DNA of 5,368 nt, from assembly GCA_963933095.1 (NCBI GenBank), contig CAWVSV010000116.1, forward strand, positions 1 to 5,368, written 5' to 3'. Source of the DNA: UBA1124 sp963933095 (lineage in GTDB: Bacteria > Pseudomonadota > Gammaproteobacteria > Pseudomonadales > Cellvibrionaceae). A program made the position numbers and the translations under genes. Under the pieces are notes generated by a model, which made no database searches, had not been told where the DNA came from, and was given only the letters and a program-made list of their open reading frames with translations. This document shows positions 1 through 5,368 of this stretch, piece after piece (position 1 is the stretch's first letter; each line of letters begins with the position of its first letter).

Positions 1-101
1 GACGATCTGGTGCAGCTTATGTTAGGCAGTTGACGTTGAGCGGCTTGTCGAAGACAGTGTTGACCAACTTGACCGTTAGCACCAATAATTAAAATACTCA
101 T
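1..101 (-). CDS. rmlD: dTDP-4-dehydrorhamnose reductase, N-terminal fragment (runs off left edge)
   Basis: This is the start of the last enzyme of dTDP-L-rhamnose synthesis, a cytoplasmic NAD(P)H-dependent reductase that converts dTDP-4-dehydro-L-rhamnose to dTDP-L-rhamnose. Only 33 complete codons lie in the window. The reading begins MSILIIGANGQVGQ, a beta strand followed by a glycine-rich dinucleotide loop (G7, G10, Q11, G13). The GQVG form is typical of RmlD and differs from the GGAGFIG loop of RmlB. The ATG at 99-101 overlaps the rmlC stop codon in the sequence ATGA, so translation is probably coupled. A weak purine run (AAAAG) lies just upstream inside rmlC. The identification rests on a short N-terminus plus position directly after rmlBAC, the one pathway step otherwise missing. 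The catalytic YxxxK region lies outside the window, so an intact gene cannot be confirmed. Confidence 0.88.
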   Translation of the reverse strand, partial: MSILIIGANGQVGQHCLRQAAQRQLPNISCTRS

Positions 102-628
102 AGGTCTTTTAGGCGCGGTAGCACACGATCTTTATCGGACAGGACTGGATTGGAAATAGGCCAATCAATGGCAATATCGGGGTCATTCCAAATGATGCCG
201 CCCTCATCAGCCGGATCATAATAGTCGGTGCATTTATATTCAAAGTCAGCGGTATTTGAGAGTACAGCGAAGCCGTGAGCATAGCCTGGAGGTACGTAGA
301 ATTGACGTTTGTTTGCAGCACTAAGAATGACACCCTCGTAACAGCCATAAGTCACTGAGGCAGGGTCAATGTCTACGGCAACATCATACACTTCGCCGCT
401 AACCACTCGGACAAGTTTGCCCTGCGGTTTGGACTTTTGGAAGTGTAAACCACGAAGAACGCCTTGCGAAGATCGAGAGTGATTATCTTGCACAAAGGTT
501 TCATTAATATTTGCGAGATCTTTGTATCGACTACTATTAAAAGTTTCGAGAAAAAAACCTCTCTCGTCACCGAATACCTTGGGTTCGATAATGACGACAC
601 CGTTTAACTTAGTCCTAATAACTTTCAT
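98..628 (-). CDS. rmlC: dTDP-4-dehydrorhamnose 3,5-epimerase
   Basis: This cytoplasmic cupin-fold epimerase inverts C3 and C5 of dTDP-4-dehydro-6-deoxy-D-glucose, the third step to dTDP-L-rhamnose. It has 176 residues, a usual length for the family. The N-terminus carries the family block EPKVFGDERGFF (15-26). The QDNHSRS stretch (47-53) and RGLHFQ (59-64) follow, with the expected catalytic base His62. Lys71 sits in QGKLVRV, then come SGEVYDVAVDI (77-87), PPGYAHGF (113-120) and EYKCTDYY, whose Tyr131 matches the expected general acid. All core active-site residues I can place are present. One departure: VDI is followed by Asp88 where Arg is common. The start at 626-628 gives the standard MKVIRT opening; the ribosome site is weak (GAAG about 11 bases upstream, inside rmlA). 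The gene begins 6 bases after rmlA and its TGA overlaps the rmlD ATG. Confidence 0.97.
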   Translation of the reverse strand: MKVIRTKLNGVVIIEPKVFGDERGFFLETFNSSRYKDLANINETFVQDNHSRSSQGVLRGLHFQKSKPQGKLVRVVSGEVYDVAVDIDPASVTYGCYEGVILSAANKRQFYVPPGYAHGFAVLSNTADFEYKCTDYYDPADEGGIIWNDPDIAIDWPISNPVLSDKDRVLPRLKDL

Positions 629-634
629 ATTTAG

Positions 635-1507
635 TTATACTTCTTCATTAATTAGTTGCATCAAGTAATGGCCATAACCACTCTTTACCAATGGCTGAGC
701 CAGCTTATGAAGCTGTGCAGTATTAATCCAGCCTTGCCGCCAGGAAATCTCTTCTGGGCACGCTATTTTTAATCCCTGCCGTTTCTCAATAGTTTGGACA
801 AAATGACTAGCTTCGAGTAACGCATCGTGAGTACCTGTATCGAGCCATGCGTCGCCGCGGCCCATACGCTCAACCGTAAGCTGTTGGCGCTCTAGGTAGG
901 TGCGATTGATGTCAGTTATTTCCAATTCGCCACGGGCCGAGGGCTTGATTGATTTGGCGATATCGATGACTTGGTTGTCGTAAAAATATAATCCGGTGAT
1001 AGCGTGACGAGATTTGGGTTGCTCGGGCTTTTCTTCGATATTTATAGCTCGTCCATCAGTATCAAATTCGACTACACCAAAGGCCTCCGGGTTATTGACC
1101 GGATAGGCGAATACGGTAGCACCGGTGCTTCGGGTTTGAGCCTGTTGCATAGCTGCAGCTATGCCTTCTCCGAAGAATAGATTGTCACCCAAAATTAGGG
1201 CGCAATTATCATTGCCAATAAACTCTTCACCAATTAAAAATGCTTGTGCCAAGCCGTCGGGAGAGGGTTGAACTTTATATTCAATATGGATGCCCCACCG
1301 ACTACCGTCACCGAATATATTTTCAAATCTTGATATATCAGCCGCAGTAGAAATAATAAGAATATCGCGTATGCCCGCCTGCATTAAAGTACTGAGCGGG
1401 TAATAGATCATGGGCTTATCGTATATCGGTAATAACTGTTTGCAAACACCCAGTGTGACAGGATGTAAACGTGTGCCGCTACCTCCTGCTAGAATAATAC
1501 CTTTCAT
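635..1507 (-). CDS. rmlA: glucose-1-phosphate thymidylyltransferase
   Basis: This cytoplasmic nucleotidyltransferase makes dTDP-glucose and pyrophosphate from dTTP and glucose-1-phosphate, the first and usually feedback-controlled step of dTDP-rhamnose synthesis. It has 290 residues, the normal length. The N-terminus shows the signature GGSGTRLHP (8-16) with Arg13, followed by Lys23 in CKQLLPIYDKPMIYYPLS. Further along are QPSPDGLAQAF (80-90), the metal-binding Asp108 in LGDNLFFG, FGVVEFD (143-149), EEKP with Lys160, GELEITDIN (193-201) and GRGDAWLDTGT with the second metal ligand Asp223. These residues correspond to the Arg, Lys and Asp residues described in Pseudomonas RmlA, two positions lower. 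The start is firm: it gives the expected MKGIILAGG opening and has a good ribosome site, GAGGA at 1515-1519, seven bases upstream. It lies 23 bases after rmlB and 6 bases before rmlC. Confidence 0.97.
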   Translation of the reverse strand: MKGIILAGGSGTRLHPVTLGVCKQLLPIYDKPMIYYPLSTLMQAGIRDILIISTAADISRFENIFGDGSRWGIHIEYKVQPSPDGLAQAFLIGEEFIGNDNCALILGDNLFFGEGIAAAMQQAQTRSTGATVFAYPVNNPEAFGVVEFDTDGRAINIEEKPEQPKSRHAITGLYFYDNQVIDIAKSIKPSARGELEITDINRTYLERQQLTVERMGRGDAWLDTGTHDALLEASHFVQTIEKRQGLKIACPEEISWRQGWINTAQLHKLAQPLVKSGYGHYLMQLINEEV

Positions 1508-1514
1508 CTGGAAG

Positions 1515-1519
1515 TCCTC
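1515..1519 (-). promoter_or_regulatory. ribosome binding site of rmlA
   Basis: On the minus strand these bases read GAGGA, seven bases before the rmlA ATG at 1505-1507. It is the clearest Shine-Dalgarno sequence in the window and fixes the rmlA start. The other genes of the operon have much weaker sites, so rmlA may be translated more independently than its neighbours. That last point is inference. Confidence 0.75.
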
Positions 1520-1530
1520 AAACTGGTTGA

Positions 1531-2592
1531 TTAAGTGCCGGAGCCTAAGCGGTTACGCTGATAGCTGCCATCTTGAACTTGTCGGCACCATATTAGGTTT
1601 GCTAAGTACCATTCTACCGTTTTTCTTAGGCCGCTGTTAAAGCTCTCTTGCGGAACCCAGTTAAGCTCATTCTTAATCTTGTCGGCGTCAATGGCATAAC
1701 GCAAATCATGCCCTGGGCGGTCGTTAACAAAAGTAATTAGGTCGCGAAAAGACTTAAGTCCTGCGGGCTTGCACGGTGCAAGTTCTTCGAGTAATTTACA
1801 GAGGCTTTCGACTACCTCCAAATTAGAGTGTTCGTTGTGCCCGCCAATATTATAGGTCTCGCCGATAGCGCCTTTACAGGCCACTAAGTGCAAAGCGCGG
1901 GCATGGTCGTCGACGTAGAGCCAATCTCTAACTTGCGAACCATCGCCATAAACGGGTAATGGTTTACCCTCTAGGGCATTGAGGATCATCAATGGAATTA
2001 ACTTTTCAGGAAAGTGAAACGGACCATAGTTATTAGAACAGTTGGTGATTACAGTTGGCAAACCGTAGGTGCGCTGCCATGCTCGAACCAGGTGGTCGGA
2101 TGAAGCTTTGGACGCCGAATAAGGTGAACTCGGTTTATAGGCTGTTTGCTCGGTGAAATAACCCTCGGCATCTAGGTCTCCATACACCTCGTCGGTCGAG
2201 ATATGGTGAAAGCGGAAGTCTAGTCGAGCCGTATCATTGAGTTGATTAAAATAGCGCAGGGTGCAGTCGAGTAAATTAAATGTACCGACAATGTTGGTTT
2301 GGATGAATTTTGCGGGACCATCAATTGAGCGGTCAACATGGCTTTCGGCAGCCATGTGCATGACACAGTCGGGCTGTTCAGTGTTAATGATTTTATCGAT
2401 ATCTGTCATATTGCAGATATCGGCCTGATAAAAATTGTAGCGCGATGAGTCGCTAATACTGTTGAGAGAGTTTAAATTTCCAGCGTAAGTGAGCTTGTCA
2501 ACATTGACTACGCTATCCTTAGTATTTTCGATAATGTGACGAATAAGTGCAGAGCCAATAAACCCCGCGCCGCCAGTAATAAGAATTTTCAT
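1531..2592 (-). CDS. rmlB: dTDP-glucose 4,6-dehydratase
   Basis: This cytoplasmic extended short-chain dehydrogenase uses bound NAD+ to turn dTDP-glucose into dTDP-4-dehydro-6-deoxy-D-glucose, the second step to dTDP-rhamnose. It has 353 residues, normal for the family. The N-terminus has the NAD loop GGAGFIGS (7-14) and the VDKLTYAGN block (31-39) typical of nucleotide-sugar dehydratases. MAAESHVDRSI follows (80-90), then the catalytic triplet Thr133-Asp134-Glu135 in STDEVYG. Next are YSASK with Tyr158 and Lys162, NCSNNYGPFHFPEKLIP (184-200), and VYGDGSQVRDWLYVDDH (214-230) for dTDP-sugar binding. The C-terminus keeps the QVQDGSY tail found in enteric RmlB, slightly altered, so the gene is full length. 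The start at 2590-2592 is set by the glycine loop; only a weak GAGA lies about seven bases upstream. It follows the glycosyltransferase by 30 bases. Confidence 0.97.
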   Translation of the reverse strand: MKILITGGAGFIGSALIRHIIENTKDSVVNVDKLTYAGNLNSLNSISDSSRYNFYQADICNMTDIDKIINTEQPDCVMHMAAESHVDRSIDGPAKFIQTNIVGTFNLLDCTLRYFNQLNDTARLDFRFHHISTDEVYGDLDAEGYFTEQTAYKPSSPYSASKASSDHLVRAWQRTYGLPTVITNCSNNYGPFHFPEKLIPLMILNALEGKPLPVYGDGSQVRDWLYVDDHARALHLVACKGAIGETYNIGGHNEHSNLEVVESLCKLLEELAPCKPAGLKSFRDLITFVNDRPGHDLRYAIDADKIKNELNWVPQESFNSGLRKTVEWYLANLIWCRQVQDGSYQRNRLGSGT

Positions 2593-2622
2593 ATTATATC
2601 TCGAAAAATTTAACGCGGTTCA

Positions 2623-3486
2623 TTAAGGCAAAATTAAGTAAAGCGCGGCTCGCAGAGTCTTGATGTTACAGCGACTCCAAGGTATTTGCGCCAATATTCT
2701 TCTGGCGTAGGGGCTATTAGTTTTAGCGGCTTTTAATAGCATGCTATTAAGGAACGCAAATTTTACATTTTCATATTCAGGGTGATCACAGAATTCATTA
2801 TAAGTATTGAGTACGTTGTTAATCATGTAATCGAAATTTTTATAGGTATTATTGGGGTGAGTGCGATAGTAAGCCAGCAGATCATTCATTACCCCTAAAA
2901 CGCCAAATTCTTGGGTTATTTTGAGTTTAATATAGAGATCTTCTAAGGCGATTTCAGGGTGAAATCCTCCCGCTTTACGCGTTAATTCGGTGCGAAAAAA
3001 TAGTGTTGGTGCTGGTGCTGAGCTACCACGACTGATGTATATCTTTTCAAAATTTTGATGGTGCGCGGAAAAAATCTTCTGTTTTTTACAAATTTGACCA
3101 TGTTCATCAATCTTCAATATATTACCTGCGCAAATGCTGATGCTAGGGTTTTCCTCCATATAGGCGACCTGTTTTTCAATGCGATCTAGTAGCATGATAT
3201 CGTCGGAACCAAAGGGCACAAAGTACTTGCCTTTTGCCATTGCCAGAGCTTTATTAAGTGTGTTGTTGAGCCCCATATTTGCTTGCACATCAAAATGAAA
3301 TTGGTGATTTTTTTGTAACTCATAAATGATGTCGACACTCTTATCTTTGGATCCATCATCGAAGATTAGTAATTCAATGTTTTTATAGCTCTGTTGTAAT
3401 GCGCTGAGAATGCTGGAACTTATGTAGTGCTCATGGTTGTAACAGGAAATTGCAATCGTTACTAAAGGGAGGGTAGGCATTGTCAT
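2623..3486 (-). CDS. family 2 glycosyltransferase, likely for LPS or surface polysaccharide
   Basis: This is a predicted cytoplasmic or membrane-peripheral inverting glycosyltransferase of the GT-A fold, moving a sugar from a nucleotide donor onto a growing glycan. It has 287 residues. The N-terminus shows VTIAISCYNHEHYI (9-22), then IFDDGSKDKS (41-50) with the nucleotide-binding aspartates. NMGLNNTLNKAL (70-81) and the metal-binding FGSDD (92-96) follow. Glu182-Asp183 in ALEDLYIK is the probable catalytic acid/base region. There is no signal peptide or clear membrane span; the last residues (ALYLILP) are hydrophobic. It heads the rml operon, so rhamnosyl transfer is plausible, but donor, acceptor and linkage cannot be read from the sequence. 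Two in-frame ATGs compete: 3484-3486, and 3478-3480, which gives MPTLPLVT and sits better after a weak AAGA. The gene is AT-rich (about 39% G+C by hand count), lower than its neighbours. Confidence 0.92.
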   Translation of the reverse strand: MTMPTLPLVTIAISCYNHEHYISSSILSALQQSYKNIELLIFDDGSKDKSVDIIYELQKNHQFHFDVQANMGLNNTLNKALAMAKGKYFVPFGSDDIMLLDRIEKQVAYMEENPSISICAGNILKIDEHGQICKKQKIFSAHHQNFEKIYISRGSSAPAPTLFFRTELTRKAGGFHPEIALEDLYIKLKITQEFGVLGVMNDLLAYYRTHPNNTYKNFDYMINNVLNTYNEFCDHPEYENVKFAFLNSMLLKAAKTNSPYARRILAQIPWSRCNIKTLRAALYLILP

Positions 3487-3645
3487 ATCTTGTGTAACAC
3501 TATGCTGATCATGGTTGACTCTGTTTGAGAGATGTAGGCAGCGTATTAGGTAGAGTATGCTTGCATCGAATTAGTCAGTAGCTATACACACTTATGATTA
3601 TTTATGAAGATAGACTGATTTCGTGATACTAATGCTGCTGCTACA

Positions 3646-3674
3646 GTGAAATAGCCATTAAAAAGTCGTATTAT
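3646..3674 (+). promoter_or_regulatory. candidate sigma-70 promoter for msbA
   Basis: A -35-like GTGAAA at 3646-3651 (4 of 6 consensus bases) and a -10-like TATTAT at 3669-3674 (5 of 6) are separated by 17 bases, the preferred spacing. Transcription would start near 3681 and give a leader of about 60 bases before the msbA ATG. An alternative -10, TATACT at 3672-3677, has a poorer partner upstream. The call rests on hexamer matching by eye only. Confidence 0.4.
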
Positions 3675-3688
3675 ACTGATTTTTTATG
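3656..3688. repeat. imperfect inverted repeat (dyad) centred at 3672
   Basis: The two halves mirror each other around base 3672: CAT, a mismatch, AAAAA, three unpaired bases, GTAT, a central T, ATAC, three unpaired bases, TTTTT, a mismatch, ATG. Twelve of the sixteen opposed positions are Watson-Crick complementary. The centre contains the -10-like hexamers of both strands. It may be a symmetric promoter core or a regulator site; the low G+C of the arms argues against a transcription terminator. Confidence 0.5.
3670..3675 (-). promoter_or_regulatory. candidate -10 element for the leftward glycosyltransferase-rml operon
   Basis: On the minus strand these bases read TATAAT, a perfect -10 hexamer. 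The position 17 bases upstream (3693-3698) reads AAGAAC, a poor -35, and there is no TG extension, so the promoter would be weak or need an activator. Transcription from here would start near 3663 and give a leader of about 175 bases before the glycosyltransferase start. In an AT-rich region a lone TATAAT can occur by chance. Confidence 0.3.
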
Positions 3689-3743
3689 CTGGGTTCTTGG
3701 CCGGATACTCTCGCATTAGCTCTCGCTTTACTATTGGTGTCGA

Positions 3744-5368
3744 ATGTCCCAGATCAGCTCCATCTCTCAACCACAGACTTCCCTGAAGATCTATCTGCGC
3801 CTGCTTGGCTATGTTAAGCCCTATTGGCTGCTATTTCTTATTAGTATTTTGGGGTTTGTGGTGTTTGCCCTAACCCAACCGTTGTTAACGCATATGTTTG
3901 GTGTGTTGATTGACGCCGTGGAGGCGGCTGATTCTAAAGACCGGCTGTTATTGCCTTTGTCGGTGGTTGCTATTTTTGCAGTGCGTGGGCTCGGTGGTTT
4001 TGTTGGTAGTTACTTTTTGGCCCGTGTTGCTCAGGGTATTGTCCACACATTGCGCACGCAGCTGTTTAATAAACTGACAATATTGCCCGGCAGTTTCTTT
4101 GATGAACAGAACTCCGGTCACTTAATCTCCCGTATTACCTATGACACCGCTGGGGTTACTACCGCCGCAACGGGCGCCCTCAAGGTACTGATTCGTGAGG
4201 GGGTCACGGTTATTGCGCTGCTGTCGTACCTGCTTTACATCGATTGGAAGCTCACTATGGTGTTCTTTGCGGTGGGCCCGTTTATCGGCATTATTGTTTC
4301 TAAAGTTGGCAAACGGTTACGTAAGCTGAGTACAAAAGTACAGGTGGCTATGGGGCATATCACCCATGTGAGCTCAGAGATGATTAATGGCTATCGCGAG
4401 ATGCGCAGCTTTGGCGGTGAAAACTATGAAAAAACTCGTTTCGAGCAAGCGAGTCGCAATAATATGCGTCAAAATATTAAAATTGCTCTTATGGCTTCAG
4501 CTACCACGCCGATTATTCAATTGATTATGTCGATTGCGATGGCGATGCTGTTTTATGCCGCCTTTGGGTTTTTCGAGGGTGACAGTGCCGGTGCCTTTGT
4601 GGCGTACCTGACCACTGCGGGCTTGATTCAAAAGCCCGTGCGCCAGCTATCAGAAGTTATTGGTGATGTTCAAAAAGGTGTTGCTGCTGCCGAGAGCGTG
4701 TTTCAGCAGCTCGATCAAGTGGCTGAAACCGATAGCGGCCATCATGAAACTGAACGCGCACGGGGCAAATTGTCTATTCGTAAACTCAATTTTGCCTATA
4801 ACGCCGATGACGGCAATGTTTTAGAAGATATTAATCTTGAGATAGAGCCCGGACAGGTGGTCGCTTTAGTGGGCCGGTCTGGCTCGGGCAAGAGCACTTT
4901 GGCCAGTTTGATACCGCGTTTTTACTCCCATGCTAATGGCGATATATTACTCGATGGTAGGCCGCTACAGGATTACCGCCTGAAAAATTTGCGCCGTCAA
5001 ATTGCCTTGGTCAACCAGAGTGTCACACTTTTCAATGATACCGTGGCTAATAATATTGCTTATGGCGACCTCGCTGTGTCTAGTCGTGAGCAGGTGGTTG
5101 CGGCGGCCATGGCGGCCCATGCTTTAGAGTTTATTGAGCGCATGCCCGAGGGCTTTGATACGTTGATTGGCGAAGACGGCGCCCGTCTTTCCGGTGGTCA
5201 GCGTCAGCGCTTGGCCATTGCTCGAGCCCTGTTAAAAGACGCGCCTATCTTGATTCTTGATGAGGCCACTTCAGCACTCGATACTGAATCCGAACGCGCT
5301 ATTCAAGAGGCGTTAGAAGAGGTGATGAAGGGTCGTACGACCTTGGTAGTGGCCCATCGTCTGTCTAC
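3744..5368 (+). CDS. msbA: lipid A export ABC transporter, permease and ATPase in one chain (runs off right edge)
   Basis: This inner-membrane homodimeric ABC exporter flips lipid A-core from the cytoplasmic to the periplasmic leaflet using ATP. The window holds 541 codons; E. coli MsbA has 582, so about 40 are missing. The membrane domain has hydrophobic segments near residues 27-49, 68-92, 145-166, 170-187, 255-277 and 283-296. It keeps family blocks SFFD (117-120) and LISRITYD (127-134). The ATPase domain shows the A-loop Tyr352, Walker A GRSGSGKST (377-385), Q-loop Gln425 in front of TLFNDTVANNIAY, signature LSGGQ (482-486), Walker B ILILDE with Glu507, the D-loop SALD (510-513) and switch His538. 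All are one position from E. coli. The ATG at 3744 is the only usable in-frame start after the stop at 3717-3719; its ribosome site is poor. It is transcribed away from the rml operon. A more general lipid exporter is possible, but the match favours MsbA. Confidence 0.95.
   Translation, partial: MSQISSISQPQTSLKIYLRLLGYVKPYWLLFLISILGFVVFALTQPLLTHMFGVLIDAVEAADSKDRLLLPLSVVAIFAVRGLGGFVGSYFLARVAQGIVHTLRTQLFNKLTILPGSFFDEQNSGHLISRITYDTAGVTTAATGALKVLIREGVTVIALLSYLLYIDWKLTMVFFAVGPFIGIIVSKVGKRLRKLSTKVQVAMGHITHVSSEMINGYREMRSFGGENYEKTRFEQASRNNMRQNIKIALMASATTPIIQLIMSIAMAMLFYAAFGFFEGDSAGAFVAYLTTAGLIQKPVRQLSEVIGDVQKGVAAAESVFQQLDQVAETDSGHHETERARGKLSIRKLNFAYNADDGNVLEDINLEIEPGQVVALVGRSGSGKSTLASLIPRFYSHANGDILLDGRPLQDYRLKNLRRQIALVNQSVTLFNDTVANNIAYGDLAVSSREQVVAAAMAAHALEFIERMPEGFDTLIGEDGARLSGGQRQRLAIARALLKDAPILILDEATSALDTESERAIQEALEEVMKGRTTLVVAHRLS

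Larger units (their letters stand above)
3487..3743. other. divergent intergenic region between the glycosyltransferase-rml operon and msbA
   Basis: These 257 bases separate two outward-facing start codons and must hold the control signals of msbA and probably of the leftward operon. I see no convincing gene or tRNA. I also see no GC-rich hairpin followed by T residues, and none is expected between divergent starts. The visible content is the imperfect dyad at 3656-3688 with -10-like hexamers on both strands. There is also a short nine-base palindrome, GTGTAACAC, at 3492-3500, just ahead of the glycosyltransferase start. The RfaH-recruiting ops element (GGCGGTAG), often found in leaders of O-antigen operons, is absent on both strands. 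Confidence 0.8.

Noticed and set aside
111..120. GCGCGGTAG-like bases resembling the ops element of RfaH-controlled operons
   Set aside because: The match is incomplete, on the strand opposite to transcription, and lies at the 3' end of rmlC instead of in a leader.
109..600. Two open frames of 75-79 codons (109-348 and 373-600) on the minus strand within rmlC
   Set aside because: They are on the same strand but in other frames of a fully conserved RmlC gene, and encode no recognisable family.
1410..1640. A 76-codon plus-strand open frame spanning the rmlA-rmlB junction
   Set aside because: It lies almost wholly antisense to two well-supported genes, has no recognisable motif and no ribosome site, and its protein has no plausible domain. 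It is best explained as a shadow of the coding strand.
2593..2625. TATAAT immediately before the rmlB start codon, as an internal promoter
   Set aside because: The hexamer lies within a few bases of the ATG, so transcription would start inside the gene. The region 17 bases upstream (near GAACCG) does not resemble a -35.
3515..3552. Plus-strand TTGACT (3515-3520) and TTGAGA (3525-3530) as -35 elements
   Set aside because: No acceptable -10 hexamer lies 15-19 bases downstream of either one, and they would be over 170 bases from msbA.
3656..3688. The A-tract/T-tract inverted repeat as a bidirectional terminator
   Set aside because: The stem is AT-rich and interrupted, and the region lies between two divergent start codons where no transcript should end.
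3487..3743. A small RNA, CRISPR repeat or attachment site in the intergenic region
   Set aside because: There are no regularly spaced repeats, no tRNA-like fold and no integrase nearby; only short local symmetries are visible.

Overview
The window reads as a chromosomal lipopolysaccharide / cell-surface polysaccharide locus of a Gram-negative bacterium, most likely a gammaproteobacterium. The main reason is the plus-strand gene at the right. Its product matches the lipid A flippase MsbA of enteric bacteria motif for motif, with the conserved residues one position away from their E. coli MsbA numbers. I cannot name the genus. Hand counts of G+C on sampled lines give about 52% in msbA, about 47% in the rml genes and about 39% in the glycosyltransferase gene.

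Layout: there are two divergent transcription units. The minus-strand unit runs leftward from about 3486 off the left edge: a family 2 glycosyltransferase (2623-3486), then rmlB (1531-2592), rmlA (635-1507), rmlC (98-628) and the first 33 codons of rmlD (1-101). Gaps between these genes are 30, 23 and 6 bases, and rmlC and rmlD overlap by four bases (ATGA), so they look like one operon. The plus-strand unit starts at 3744 with msbA, which leaves the right edge after 541 codons with about 40 residues missing.

The 257-base region between the two units (3487-3743) holds no convincing gene. It contains an imperfect 33-base dyad (3656-3688) whose centre carries overlapping -10-like hexamers on both strands, so it may be a shared divergent promoter.

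How the genes work together: RmlA activates glucose-1-phosphate with dTTP, RmlB makes the 4-keto-6-deoxy sugar, RmlC epimerises it, and RmlD reduces it to dTDP-L-rhamnose. The glycosyltransferase at the head of the operon plausibly uses this or another nucleotide sugar to build a surface glycan. MsbA flips lipid A-core across the inner membrane, so the locus joins sugar-donor supply with LPS export. Nothing here demands a new system. The more interesting points are the symmetric intergenic region, the composition step at the glycosyltransferase, and the rmlBACD gene order.
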